Source: Natroniella sulfidigena
GTDB lineage: Bacteria > Bacillota > Halanaerobiia > Halobacteroidales > Halobacteroidaceae
Direction: 5' to 3'
Length of the DNA: 64,000 nt
Assembly (NCBI RefSeq): GCF_023223645.1
Contig: NZ_JALKBY010000007.1
Coordinates: forward strand, 62,001 to 126,000
Both the position numbers and the translations under genes were made by a program. The notes under the pieces were generated by a model. It was not told the DNA's origin, ran no database searches, and saw nothing but the letters and a program-made list of their open reading frames with translations. Within the stretch, counting starts at the first letter, position 1; the number at the start of each line of letters is the position of its first letter. Of this stretch, positions 53,099 through 60,829 are shown piece by piece.

Positions 53099-53201
53099 AT
53101 GACCTCCGGTCATAGTCTAAGTCTAAGTTTAAGTTTAAGTTTAAGCAAACCATTAAAAATCTTAAAAATAAAAGTTATCACAACCCCTAAAAAGAATAAT
53201 T
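53099..53201 (+). repeat. Hexamer repeat half-copy E with leading mini-hairpin
   Basis: Mini-hairpin ATGACCTCCGGTCAT, then AGTCTAAGTCTAAGTTTAAG units, core CAAACCATTAAAAATC, then AAAAGTTATCACAACCCCTA. The right arm of the full palindrome is missing. Copy F at 53846 has the same order of parts. Confidence 0.75.
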
Positions 53202-53219
53202 TCCTAAACAAGAACAAAG

Positions 53220-53235
53220 TTGCCTAACGGCAACT
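53220..53235 (+). other. Small hairpin before the YdjM-like ribosome site
   Basis: GTTGCC TAAC GGCAAC, 12 bp ahead of the AAGGAGG of the next gene. It could affect translation; no partner sequence for a switch was found. Confidence 0.4.
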
Positions 53236-53256
53236 TTAAGTTAAGGAGGAAGAATA

Positions 53257-53841
53257 ATGACTCATCATACACATTCACTTTTTGGATTTGTCTTCGGGAT
53301 AGTTACACTTAAATTAGTTGCAATTTTCAATATTACTGACTTACATTTGCCCGTTACAACTCCTCTATTCAATATTGCTTTAATTGAGTTTTATTTAGCT
53401 ACAATTATTGGAGGGCTCATTCCTGATATAGATCATGCTAATAGTAAAGCAGGAAGAAAGTTGTGGTTTATCAGCAAACCCCTTAAATTATTCGGAATCA
53501 AACACCGTGGTTTAACCCATAGTATTTTAGGGTTGATCTTATTTGCATTATTAACTCAGGAATTAGTTAAACTCGAATTAATTACTAACTTAATTTGGAT
53601 TGGCTTAATTATTGGCTACTTTAGCCACTTGATTGCAGATATGTTAAATGTCCAAGGCATCCCTTTATTTTACCCTAACGATAAGCGGTTTAAGTTTCAT
53701 CTCAATATTACTACCGGCAGTTGGAGTGAACACTTAATCTTTTTAGTTGCCTTTACCATAATAACTTTATTGTTATTTTGGGAGCATGACTACATAAATT
53801 TTCAATTAAACAATCTACCACAATTATTTAATCTAAATTAA
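53257..53841 (+). CDS. YdjM-like membrane-bound metal-dependent hydrolase (DUF457)
   Basis: 194 residues, four or five membrane segments. N-terminal THHTHSLFGFVFG, then GGLIPDIDHANSKAGRKLW near 66, HRGLTHSILGL near 88 and SHLIADMLNVQGIPLFYP near 126. The conserved His/Asp residues are those of the YdjM/DUF457 group, which is predicted to bind metal at the membrane. Substrate unknown. It is flanked by two copies (E and F) of the hexamer repeat in direct orientation. ATG follows TTAAGGAGGAA. Confidence 0.88.
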   Translation: MTHHTHSLFGFVFGIVTLKLVAIFNITDLHLPVTTPLFNIALIEFYLATIIGGLIPDIDHANSKAGRKLWFISKPLKLFGIKHRGLTHSILGLILFALLTQELVKLELITNLIWIGLIIGYFSHLIADMLNVQGIPLFYPNDKRFKFHLNITTGSWSEHLIFLVAFTIITLLLFWEHDYINFQLNNLPQLFNLN

Positions 53842-53845
53842 AAAA

Positions 53846-53936
53846 ATGGCCTTCGGCCATAGTCTAAGGCTAAGTCTGAGTCTAAGTAACCCATTAAAAA
53901 AGTTATTCACAATCTCTAAAAAATATACTTTCCTTA
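53846..53936 (+). repeat. Hexamer repeat half-copy F with leading mini-hairpin
   Basis: Mini-hairpin ATGGCCTTCGGCCAT right after the stop codon, then AGTCTAAGGCTAAGTCTGAG units, core AACCCATTAAAAAA, then AGTTATTCACAATCTCTAAA. Parts and order match copy E. Confidence 0.75.
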
Positions 53937-53942
53937 ATAATA

Positions 53943-53966
53943 AAGCCCTTACAAAAATGTAAGGGC
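53943..53966 (-). terminator. Terminator after the CsoR-family gene
   Basis: GCCCTTAC and GTAAGGGC pair around ATTTTT; TTTATTATT follows on the minus strand. The stem end is part of a GTTGGCCC octamer. Confidence 0.75.
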
Positions 53967-53973
53967 CAACAAT

Positions 53974-54255
53974 CTATTTACTGAATTTTAAAGCTGCAGT
54001 TACTACCTCATTAATCGTATCCTCTATCTCGTCTCCTTCATCAATCGATTGTAAAATACATCGACAGGCATTATCTTTAATCAAAGAAAGACCTACTTTA
54101 TTAATTGAAGACTTAATAGCCAACACTTGGATTAATAATTCCGTGCACTCTTTATCATCCTCAATCATCTTTTCAATCCCACCAATATGTCCTTTGATCG
54201 TCTTTAATTGGGTCAATAACTTCTCTTTTTTATCAGAATCTTTAATAGTTGCCAT
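53974..54255 (-). CDS. CsoR/DUF156-family metal- or sulfur-sensing repressor
   Basis: 93 residues, all-helical. QLKTIKGHIGGIEKMIEDDKEC at 16-37 is the family start. Ligand positions by alignment to CsoR are Cys37, Asn62 (usually His or Cys) and Cys66, with an extra Cys64. Loss of the usual His argues against copper sensing of the standard type; sulfide/persulfide or another thiol signal is possible. It follows trxA, and an operator of the family lies at the trxA promoter (54638-54653), so it likely represses trxA and itself. Confidence 0.85.
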   Translation of the reverse strand: MATIKDSDKKEKLLTQLKTIKGHIGGIEKMIEDDKECTELLIQVLAIKSSINKVGLSLIKDNACRCILQSIDEGDEIEDTINEVVTAALKFSK

Positions 54256-54282
54256 CTAATTCACTCCTGCATGAAACTGAAT

Positions 54283-54609
54283 TTAAGTAATACTATCTAT
54301 TTTACTTACAAGTCCATCTTTAGAAGCAAAACCAACCTGTTGCTCTACCTGTTCTCCTTCTTTAAAGAAGATTATATTAGGAATACTAGTTACTTGATAT
54401 TCTTGGGCCAACGTCTGATTATCATCAACATTCACCTTAACTACCTTAATTTGATCCTCATACTCATCTGCAATCTCATCTAATACTGGAGCAATTGCCT
54501 TACAAGGCCCACACCATGGTGCCCAAAAATCAACAACAACTGGTACTTCAGCATCAACTACTTTCTCTTTAAAATCATTCTCATTTACTTCAATAACTTT
54601 ATCTGCCAT
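54283..54609 (-). CDS. trxA: Thioredoxin
   Basis: 108 residues from ATG 54609 (AGGAGGG upstream). VVDFWAPWCGPCKAIAP has the classic WCGPC active site (about residues 28-32), VKVNVDDNQTLAQEYQVTSIPNIIFF has the cis-Pro76 region. Reduces disulfides in the cytoplasm. It heads an operon with the CsoR-family repressor, behind a consensus promoter and the repressor's operator. That pairing suggests induction by metal or sulfur stress. Confidence 0.95.
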   Translation of the reverse strand: MADKVIEVNENDFKEKVVDAEVPVVVDFWAPWCGPCKAIAPVLDEIADEYEDQIKVVKVNVDDNQTLAQEYQVTSIPNIIFFKEGEQVEQQVGFASKDGLVSKIDSIT

Positions 54610-54637
54610 AATGACCCTCCTAATTTCATTTTGTCCC

Positions 54638-54653
54638 AACCCCTAGGGGGGTT
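54638..54653 (-). promoter_or_regulatory. CsoR-family operator
   Basis: AACCCCTAGGGGGGTT: G/C-tract palindrome around TA, the type bound by CsoR, FrmR and CstR proteins. It starts 10 bp downstream of the -10 box, over the expected transcription start. Confidence 0.8.
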
Positions 54654-54662
54654 ACATAATTT

Positions 54663-54691
54663 ATTATATCTTTTTCAACCAATCCTGTCAA
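54663..54691 (-). promoter_or_regulatory. Promoter of the trxA-csoR operon
   Basis: TTGACA (54686-54691), 17-bp spacer, TATAAT (54663-54668) on the minus strand: a full consensus pair, so strong unless repressed. Confidence 0.88.
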
Positions 54692-54698
54692 GTTATAA

Positions 54699-54757
54699 CA
54701 CTTAAGTTTAAGGCTAAGATTGAGTCTAAGTCAACCACTTAGTTTTACATAAACTGA
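54699..54757 (+). repeat. Hexamer repeat, partial copy G
   Basis: CTTAAGTTTAAGGCTAAG, GATTGAGTCTAAG, core GTCAACCACTTAG and a short remnant of the right arm (ACATAAACTGAAG). Between ydcZ and the trxA promoter. Confidence 0.7.
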
Positions 54758-54760
54758 AGC

Positions 54761-55207
54761 TTATTTAATATTCAACAATAACCTAGCTCCTATAGCCAAT
54801 AATACCAACCCTAGACCCTGAATCCAACGAAAAGGAATCTTTTCTAACCCCCAAATTCCTAAATGATCAATCAAAACTGCAGTCGATACCTGCCCAACAA
54901 TAATTAAAGTCGTTGCATTAGCAACTCCTAATCTAGGAATACTGAATAAAACCCCATATAAAATAATTACATTTAACAGTCCACCTAGATAAGTATACCA
55001 GGGAGCCGACATAAACTTTCCTAAATTTCCTTGACCTAGATTAAAGACAAATAAAATCAAGGCTATTGCTAGTGTAGCAATAATATGAACAATAAAAGTA
55101 GCTTCTACCTCTCCTACCACCTTACCAAGTGCAGAATTTAAAGAGCCTTGTACAGCCATTGCTGTTCCAGATATTGCAGCAACTATAAAGAAAAATATCT
55201 TTCCCAT
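54761..55207 (-). CDS. DMT-superfamily permease, YdcZ/DUF606
   Basis: 148 residues, five membrane segments. GTAMAVQGSLNSALGKVVG near 15 and LGVANATTLIIVGQVSTAVLIDHLG near 96 are the conserved YdcZ stretches. These are half-size drug/metabolite-type transporters, often working as homo- or hetero-dimers. Substrate unknown. Its 3' end abuts repeat G. ATG follows AAAGGGG. Confidence 0.88.
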   Translation of the reverse strand: MGKIFFFIVAAISGTAMAVQGSLNSALGKVVGEVEATFIVHIIATLAIALILFVFNLGQGNLGKFMSAPWYTYLGGLLNVIILYGVLFSIPRLGVANATTLIIVGQVSTAVLIDHLGIWGLEKIPFRWIQGLGLVLLAIGARLLLNIK

Positions 55208-55302
55208 TTTTCTACCCCTTTATTTAGCTAGAATTTACATTTATTTTTTGAACTTTCATCTTTTTTATACTCCTTTATTTAAAATAATTCCATTCTAGCA
55301 AA

Positions 55303-55330
55303 AAAACATCTGGGTTAGCCCAGATGTTTT
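55303..55330 (-). terminator. Terminator after crr
   Basis: AAAACATCTGGG and CCCAGATGTTTT pair around TTAG, with T-runs outside. Lies 12 bp past the crr stop. Confidence 0.9.
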
Positions 55331-55341
55331 AATTGAGTATT

Positions 55342-55827
55342 CTATTTAATCTTAATCTCTAATATCTTATCTTCTCCTGCAGCTACTTCAGTATGCTCCT
55401 TACGATTTAACTCTTCAATAGCATCCATATTAGTAATTAAAACTGGTGTAATACTAGATTTAGCATTCTCTTCTATATAATCAAGATCAAATTCAATTAG
55501 TTTATCACCAGGTTGTACCTTATCTCCTTCTACAACAACTTGACTGAAACCTGCTCCATCTAATTCAACAGTATTAACCCCTATATGAATTAAAACCTCC
55601 AAATTATTTTCAGTTTCAATTCCTACAGCATGCTTAGTTGCAAAAATCTGCTTAACAACTCCTGCTACTGGAGCTACTAACTCTCCTTTAGTTGGTTTAA
55701 TTGCCACACCATCTCCAACGACTTTATTAGCAAACACCTGATCAGGAACCTCAGTTAAATCTAAAACCTCACCTGTTAATGGTGCTACAAATTCTTCTTC
55801 TTTCTTTTTCTTAAAAATATTAAACAT
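55342..55827 (-). CDS. crr: PTS glucose-type IIA component
   Basis: 161 residues from ATG 55827 (AAAGGAG 8 bp upstream; the GTG at 55836 is too near that site). VAPLTGEVLDLTEVPDQVFANKVVGDG at the N-terminus, HAVGIETENNLEVLIHIGVNTVEL near 80-100 with the phosphorylated His in LIHIG. Passes phosphate from HPr to the IIB domain of PtsG, which lacks its own IIA. Same strand, 233 bp after ptsG. Confidence 0.93.
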   Translation of the reverse strand: MFNIFKKKKEEEFVAPLTGEVLDLTEVPDQVFANKVVGDGVAIKPTKGELVAPVAGVVKQIFATKHAVGIETENNLEVLIHIGVNTVELDGAGFSQVVVEGDKVQPGDKLIEFDLDYIEENAKSSITPVLITNMDAIEELNRKEHTEVAAGEDKILEIKIK

Positions 55828-55949
55828 CTGATACACTCCTTTTAATAGCTTATTTACTTATAATATTATATTAACTAGCTTCTTCTTCATTTGTTACTGT
55901 CATCTAGCTCTAATTTCATTTTCGACACTAATATTTTTATTATAAACGA

Positions 55950-55983
55950 CCCTACCGATAATTTATCCAAACTATCGGCAGGA
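55950..55983 (-). terminator. Hairpin between ptsG and crr
   Basis: CCTGCCGATA and TATCGGTAGG pair with one G-T around a 13-nt loop; no long T-run. It may be a weak terminator that sets crr below or apart from ptsG. Confidence 0.5.
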
Positions 55984-56059
55984 TTTTATATTTTAGTAAA
56001 ATTTGTTCAAAACTACTTGCACTAAATATATCATAGGAACTTTAAAAATTCAACTAATA

Positions 56060-57532
56060 CTATAGTAGTTTCTTAATTTTATCTTTTAATGCATCTGATT
56101 CAGGGCCAAAAATTGCTTGTACACTTCCTCCACCAGGTTTCATTACTCCTGAAGCTCCTAATTCTTTCAGCTGTTTATCATTTACTTTAGAATCATCAAC
56201 AACTGCTAACCTTAAACGCGTAATACAAGCATCAATATCTTCTATATTTCCTGCTCCACCTAACGCTTCTAAAATCGCTTGTGATCTTTTCTGCTTATCA
56301 GCGTTACTAGCTGAATTTCCTCCCATTATATCACTTGCTACACTCTCTACTTGCTCATCTTCGCGGCCTGGAGTCTGTAAATCCCACTTTCTAATTGCAA
56401 ATCTAAAACCAAAGTAATAGATGACTGCAAAGACTGCACCTACTACAATTACTAACCACCAAGCAGTTCTATTTGGTAAAATTCCAAATAAAATAAAATC
56501 AATCAAACCTCCCGAAAATGTTTGACCAATTCTAACTCCTAAAACTTCCATAAACATAAAAGATAAACCAGCAAAAATGACATGAATTCCATACAACACC
56601 GGTGCTACAAATAAAAAGGCAAACTCAATTGGTTCAGTAATTCCTGTTAAAAAAGAGGTTAATGCTGCTGAAAACAAGATCCCTCCAGCAACTTTTTTCT
56701 TATTATCTTTAGCCTCATGATACATTGCTAACGCTGCCGCTGGTAATCCAAACATCATGAATGGAAACTTACCAGTCATAAATCTACCTGCAGTAAATTC
56801 AACACCGTCTCGCAATTGAGCAAACCAAATTGCTTGATCTCCTCTAATAATCTCTCCAGCTTCATTTACATACTCTCCAAACTCAAACCAAAATGGAGAG
56901 TAGAAAATATGATGTAAACCAAAGGGAATCAGTGCCCGTTCAATCATTCCAAAAACAAGAGTAGATACTGTTGGATTAGCTTCATTTGCAAAATAAGACA
57001 ACTGATGTAAACCCTCTTGTACTGGTGCCCATAAAATTGGCAATATTAAACCCACAATAAAGGAAACTACTGCCGTAGCAATCGGCACAAATCTTTTACC
57101 AGCAAAAAAACCTAAAAAATCTGGAAGTTCAATATCATAAAACTTCTTATACATCGTTGCTGCTATAACCCCAGCAATAATACCACCAAAAACTCCAGTT
57201 TCTAAACTTGGAATTCCCATTACCTCAGCATAAGCTGGGCTTTCTTCTATCATTTCTGCAGTAACTCCAACTACTTGTCCCATAGTAGCATTCATCATTA
57301 AAAATGAGACTAATGCTGCTAAAGCAGCAACCCCATCATTATCAGTCAATCCAATTGCTGCACCAACTGCAAATAAGATAGGTAAATTAGCAAAGATTAT
57401 CCCACCTGCTTCAGCCATCAAATCCCAGTCAAATGTAGTCCCAAAAGCTAAAAATATACCAGCAGCTGGTAAAATTGCTACCGGTGTCATTAATGCCTTA
57501 CCAATCTTTTGTAACTTCTTAAATGCTTTCAT
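56060..57532 (-). CDS. ptsG: PTS glucose-type IICB component
   Basis: 490 residues. IIC membrane domain with [20 protein letters not shown] at the N-terminus, [13 protein letters not shown] near 265 and [20 protein letters not shown] near 295 (GITE motif). C-terminal IIB domain from about 415 with the phospho-Cys in [12 protein letters not shown] near 436. No fused IIA; crr is downstream. Transports and phosphorylates glucose or a related hexose (GlcNAc possible). Its leader has a LicT-type RAT and terminator, so expression needs antitermination. Confidence 0.93.
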   Translation of the reverse strand: MKAFKKLQKIGKALMTPVAILPAAGIFLAFGTTFDWDLMAEAGGIIFANLPILFAVGAAIGLTDNDGVAALAALVSFLMMNATMGQVVGVTAEMIEESPAYAEVMGIPSLETGVFGGIIAGVIAATMYKKFYDIELPDFLGFFAGKRFVPIATAVVSFIVGLILPILWAPVQEGLHQLSYFANEANPTVSTLVFGMIERALIPFGLHHIFYSPFWFEFGEYVNEAGEIIRGDQAIWFAQLRDGVEFTAGRFMTGKFPFMMFGLPAAALAMYHEAKDNKKKVAGGILFSAALTSFLTGITEPIEFAFLFVAPVLYGIHVIFAGLSFMFMEVLGVRIGQTFSGGLIDFILFGILPNRTAWWLVIVVGAVFAVIYYFGFRFAIRKWDLQTPGREDEQVESVASDIMGGNSASNADKQKRSQAILEALGGAGNIEDIDACITRLRLAVVDDSKVNDKQLKELGASGVMKPGGGSVQAIFGPESDALKDKIKKLL

Positions 57533-57655
57533 AATTAAAATTCCTCCTTATTAATTTTAATTAAATCTCTTTAATTACTAAAAACTTATTAAGCTTATAA
57601 TCTTATCTAATTTATTAACTAATCAATACACTGGCCAGTGTAGATTAACTAAAAT

Positions 57656-57722
57656 AAAAAAAGCTAGAAAAAGATATAAACTCTCCCCCCAATAAGGAGC
57701 AATTTATACCTCTTTCTAGCTT
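57656..57722 (-). terminator. Leader terminator of ptsG
   Basis: Long stem: AAGCTAGAAAGAGGTATAAA with an imperfect complement TTTATATCTTTTTCTAGCTT, then T-rich tail. Its 5' arm overlaps the RAT at 57716-57746. Confidence 0.85.
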
Positions 57723-57746
57723 ATGCCTGCCTAATCAGTAACACGC
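57716..57746 (-). promoter_or_regulatory. LicT-type RNA antiterminator (RAT) of ptsG
   Basis: Minus-strand GTGTTACTGATTAGG with CAGGCATAAGCTAG: the GTGTTACTG...CAGGCA stem-loop is the conserved SacY/LicT/BglG target. It is mutually exclusive with the terminator. Confidence 0.85.
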
Positions 57747-57781
57747 TAGTTAAGAGATGATTTATTCCATTTTACTAACAA

Positions 57782-58654
57782 TTAATTAGCTTGGCTTAAA
57801 TTTTTTCTTAAACGTTCAATATGCATTGCTAAATAACCAATCTCATCCTCTGGAACATCAAGCTCAAGTTTTTCTTTCACCAAGTTAGCCAATTTATTAG
57901 CTAACTGATAAGAAAATTCAAAATCATTAATTATTCGTTCCAACAATGGATTTTCATTTTTCTTTTCTTTTTCTATTCTTTCTAAGGCAAACCTTAAATG
58001 AGTTATTAATCTAGCATAATTTAAACTTTGATAAGATAATTTAACTTCTAATTCTTCTTCAATCACATTAACCATTTCTTTAATAACTTTAGTATATTTA
58101 ACAGTTTTTGATACTCCTCGTTTCGTTCTTGCTCCATGAATATGAAAAGTGATAAATCCAACTTCCCCTTCAGGTACCTCAATATCAAAACGCTCTTCAA
58201 TCATTTTTACAGCCTTTTTCGCTAAATTATATTCTAAACTATATAGTGTTTTTGTTTCAGCTAAGAAAGGATTACTAATCTCTATTCCTTCCTTAATTCT
58301 ATTTAAATAAAAACCAATATGATCAGCCAAAGAAATATGAATATGTTCATCTAACTCTTCACCTAACTCTGCAGTCAACATAGCAATAATCTCTTCTGTT
58401 AAACCAATAACTTCACTATCTACCTGTTCTACTAATTGTTGATATTCTTCCTTTTTATCTTCATTCATTGCTACAAATTCTTTTTCAATAGCACCTTCAT
58501 CTACCTTAATAACATCTCCTATCTTTTTAGCAAATCCTAAACCCTTACCTACTAAAATTACTTCTTTGTTAGTTTTAGTTATTTGGGCCAATACAACATT
58601 ATTGTTAAATACTTTCTTTACTTTATAATTTTTCTCTTCTTCTAGTTTTTTCAT
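57782..58654 (-). CDS. licT: BglG/LicT-family transcription antiterminator
   Basis: 290 residues. N-terminal CAT RNA-binding domain (YKVKKVFNNNVVLAQ, LVGKGLGFAKKIGDVI, about 8-60), then two PRD domains with the regulatory His in EHIHISLADHIGFYLNRI near 100, TFHIHGARTK near 166, NDFEFSYQLANKLANLV near 245 and GYLAMHIERL near 278. Phosphorylation by PTS proteins sets its activity. Its own leader and the leader of ptsG both contain matching RAT sites, so it regulates itself and ptsG. Symbol by family; GlcT is the alternative role, but the RAT is LicT-like. Confidence 0.9.
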   Translation of the reverse strand: MKKLEEEKNYKVKKVFNNNVVLAQITKTNKEVILVGKGLGFAKKIGDVIKVDEGAIEKEFVAMNEDKKEEYQQLVEQVDSEVIGLTEEIIAMLTAELGEELDEHIHISLADHIGFYLNRIKEGIEISNPFLAETKTLYSLEYNLAKKAVKMIEERFDIEVPEGEVGFITFHIHGARTKRGVSKTVKYTKVIKEMVNVIEEELEVKLSYQSLNYARLITHLRFALERIEKEKKNENPLLERIINDFEFSYQLANKLANLVKEKLELDVPEDEIGYLAMHIERLRKNLSQAN

Positions 58655-58768
58655 TCAAATTTTCCTCCTACTCTAAAAGGAATTAATTAGCTTAGTATTA
58701 TAATTATTTCACTCTTACTTAAATTGTATTAATCAAAAACTAACAATGAAGCTTAATAGTTAAAAAAT

Positions 58769-58837
58769 AAAAAACTAGAAAAAGATATGAATATACTAGT
58801 ATTTTAAACTACTATATCCACATCTCTTTCTAGTTTA
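58769..58837 (-). terminator. Leader terminator of licT
   Basis: AAACTAGAAAGAGATGTGGA with an imperfect complement ending TCTTTTTCTAGTTTTT; similar in design to the ptsG leader terminator. Confidence 0.82.
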
Positions 58838-58864
58838 TGCCTACTTTATAGTAGTAACACACCA
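58825..58864 (-). promoter_or_regulatory. LicT-type RAT of licT itself
   Basis: GTGTGTTACTACTATAAAG followed by TAGGCATAAACTAG on the minus strand; same GTGTTACT...AGGCATAA layout as at ptsG, with a compensatory change (ACTACT/AGTAGG) in the stem. The rest of the 346-bp gap to 59000 is AT-rich without ORFs. Confidence 0.82.
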
Positions 58865-58968
58865 GAATAAAAGATGTCAGTTATTTAATTTTACAAGTTT
58901 ATTATATCTCACTAATTAAACAATGTCAACTACTTTTTAAAAATCAAAACAAATTATTTTAAATGATT

Positions 58969-59002
58969 AAATTATAGGGGCAGTTGACTGCCCCTATAAT
59001 TT
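58969..59002 (-). terminator. Hairpin at the spoVT stop codon
   Basis: AAATTATAGGGGCAG and CTGCCCCTATAATTT pair around TTGA; the stem begins inside the stop codon region. T-run weak. Confidence 0.65.
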
Positions 59003-59540
59003 ATAACCCTAATTTCTTACTAATTACTTTAGCTGTAATCTCACTAATTTTAGTCTCAAAATCCCCTAACTCTTTATCAGAAGACGATAAAACTACTGTA
59101 CCCAAAATATCCCCTTGTTTAATAATCGGAGTAACAAGTATTGCTCCTAATTCTCCTTCTTTAGTTCTAAAGTTATTAAAGAGCTCCTCTTCTTCGGCAT
59201 CTTCAATAACTATTGTTTTTCTAGAACTCATAGCTTCCTTTATCTTATCCCCCACCACTTGATCATTATATTTTTCCATCTCTGTTGAGGAAGCTATTAT
59301 TTTATCTGTATCAGAAATCATAACATCACAATCGGTCGTATCCACAAGGGTCTCAATATACCCTCCTAAATCATTTAACTCTCGTACTGGGCTATATTTC
59401 TTTAAAATAACTGTTTCATCCTCATCAACATAGATTTCTAAAGTATTTCCGTTATCAATCTTCATTTCTGTTCTAATTTCTTTGGGAATTACTACTCTTC
59501 CTAAATTATCAATTTTGCGAACTATTCCTGTTGCTCTCAT
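59001..59540 (-). CDS. spoVT: Stage V sporulation regulator SpoVT
   Basis: 179 residues. N-terminal AbrB-like swapped-hairpin DNA-binding domain (MRATGIVRKIDNLGRVVIPK...) and C-terminal GAF domain from about 55. In endospore formers it is made in the forespore and tunes late forespore genes. Presence supports a spore-forming host. Single gene with AGGAGGTG before ATG. I could not find a convincing SigG promoter. Confidence 0.92.
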   Translation of the reverse strand: MRATGIVRKIDNLGRVVIPKEIRTEMKIDNGNTLEIYVDEDETVILKKYSPVRELNDLGGYIETLVDTTDCDVMISDTDKIIASSTEMEKYNDQVVGDKIKEAMSSRKTIVIEDAEEEELFNNFRTKEGELGAILVTPIIKQGDILGTVVLSSSDKELGDFETKISEITAKVISKKLGL

Positions 59541-59781
59541 TATTACACCTCCTAGTTTTTAATAGTATATTACTCTAATTTTATTTTTATGCTAAATTCA
59601 GTAAGTTAATTCAAAATATTATAAATTATATGCTAGATAGCTTTAATTTATTAAATTTATTTAAAATTTCCATCTAATACTAACTAAATTAAATAGGTAA
59701 GCATTACTAGTATGAGATAATAAGATATTAACAATACTAATTAATAGTAAAAAGATAGTAAAAAGAAGGAGCTGATTAATA

Positions 59782-59895
59782 ATGGATGTAAAAATTAGAG
59801 ATAACAATTTAATCGAAGACTTCATTGAAGAAAAAATATCAATCACTGAGTATATCAACGCATTATTCGATCAGCTAGACAAAATCAAATATTAG
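59782..59895 (+). CDS. Small protein of 37 residues, unknown
   Basis: ATG at 59782 with AAGGAG 10 bp upstream; protein MDVKIRDNNLIEDFIEEKIS then ITEYINALFDQLDKIKY, acidic, probably helical. A strong terminator follows 4 bp after the TAG stop. The ribosome site and terminator support a real gene. I recognise no family. It lies between spoVT and a membrane protein. Confidence 0.65.
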   Translation: MDVKIRDNNLIEDFIEEKISITEYINALFDQLDKIKY

Positions 59896-59898
59896 TCA

Positions 59899-59931
59899 AA
59901 ATTAAGGTCCCTCAAGGGACCTTAATTTTTT
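59899..59931 (+). terminator. Terminator after the 37-residue gene
   Basis: AATTAAGGTCCCT and AGGGACCTTAATT pair around CA, followed by T-run. Confidence 0.9.
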
Positions 59932-60059
59932 ATTCTCTCTTTTTAATTAACTCTATTATTTATATTAATATTACTCATTTAACGAATAAAAAATAATACA
60001 TAACAGCATGCTAAACTACAAACACCAAATTATCTTCTCAAATTAGGGGGAATTGTAGG

Positions 60060-60524
60060 ATGAAAAAAGATTTATTTTCTGATCCCATAGCACTTGGCTC
60101 AATTGCTGGCATTGTTGGAAATATCCCTAAAGAAATATTAGCAATTATTTTTTATTCTTTTGGATGGAAAAGATATACATTCACTCACTTAGCTGCTGGC
60201 CTTTTTGTACCCAAAGAATTTCTTGCTAACCCTTTAGCATTAATTGTAGGCTTTGTTACAGATTTTACAGTTGCAGGACTATTAGGAGTATTACTTGCTT
60301 ATATTATAAAAAACACAGGTAATATTTATCCAACTTTTAAAGGCTTACTTATTGGACTTGTTAGTTATATCTTTATATGTGGTCTTATACTAAAATCAGG
60401 AATTACTAGTGTCAATTCAGCAATTCCACTAGCAAAATTTTCAGCTCTATTGTTACATATTATATTTGGAATCGTCAGTGGTTGGTTTATTAAGTGTTAT
60501 GGCAAATTAGAAGATAATAAATAA
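60060..60524 (+). CDS. Small integral membrane protein, unknown
   Basis: 154 residues with four hydrophobic segments (about 12-32, 58-82, 92-112, 124-146). GIVGNIPKEILAIIFYSFGWKRYTFTHLAAGLFV near the N-terminus is a distinctive conserved-looking loop. No motif that I can assign; it resembles small membrane proteins seen near spore genes, but that is weak. RBS AGGGGGAA. Convergent with the 77-residue gene, sharing a terminator. Confidence 0.75.
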   Translation: MKKDLFSDPIALGSIAGIVGNIPKEILAIIFYSFGWKRYTFTHLAAGLFVPKEFLANPLALIVGFVTDFTVAGLLGVLLAYIIKNTGNIYPTFKGLLIGLVSYIFICGLILKSGITSVNSAIPLAKFSALLLHIIFGIVSGWFIKCYGKLEDNK

Positions 60525-60567
60525 AGAGGTTATGGCAACAATTAATTACTCTAAAGCCATAACCTTT
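60523..60567. terminator. Shared terminator between convergent genes
   Basis: AAAGAGGTTATGGC pairs with GCCATAACCTTT around a 19-nt loop, one bulge. Confidence 0.75.
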
Positions 60568-60573
60568 CATTAT

Positions 60574-60807
60574 TTAAATTCTACGATTCTCTTCTACTTG
60601 AGCATCCAACATCTCTTTATCAATAGTACTGAATTCTGGTTTCAGATCAATCAAACCTTCTTGATCTAAGATTTGACTAACTTCTGCAATGCTATCCCTT
60701 TTATCTTCTGGTAAATTATTGACAAATTCTCTAACTTCCTCTTCAGAAGCTCTATACTCAAATTTTATTCCTCCATATTTTAAAAAATGTTCTACATGAT
60801 CACTCAT
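60574..60807 (-). CDS. Small acidic protein, unknown (77 residues)
   Basis: ATG 60807 with GGAGG 8 bp upstream; earlier in-frame starts overlap the upstream gene. Soluble, charged, with FLKYGGIKFEYRASEEEVREF near the start; helical. No family recognised. It lies 22 bp after the 81-residue gene at 60830-61075 on the same strand, so the two are probably co-expressed. Confidence 0.7.
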   Translation of the reverse strand: MSDHVEHFLKYGGIKFEYRASEEEVREFVNNLPEDKRDSIAEVSQILDQEGLIDLKPEFSTIDKEMLDAQVEENRRI

Positions 60808-60829
60808 TATTTTCGCCTCCATTTTAAGA

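Noticed and set aside
59661-59858. 65-codon minus frame upstream of spoVT
   Set aside because: No ribosome site, AT-rich hydrophobic shadow, and antisense to the better-supported 37-residue gene.
59893-59895. UAG as pyrrolysine rather than stop at the 37-residue gene
   Set aside because: A strong terminator begins 4 bp later and no Pyl-type gene is present; stop is the simple reading.
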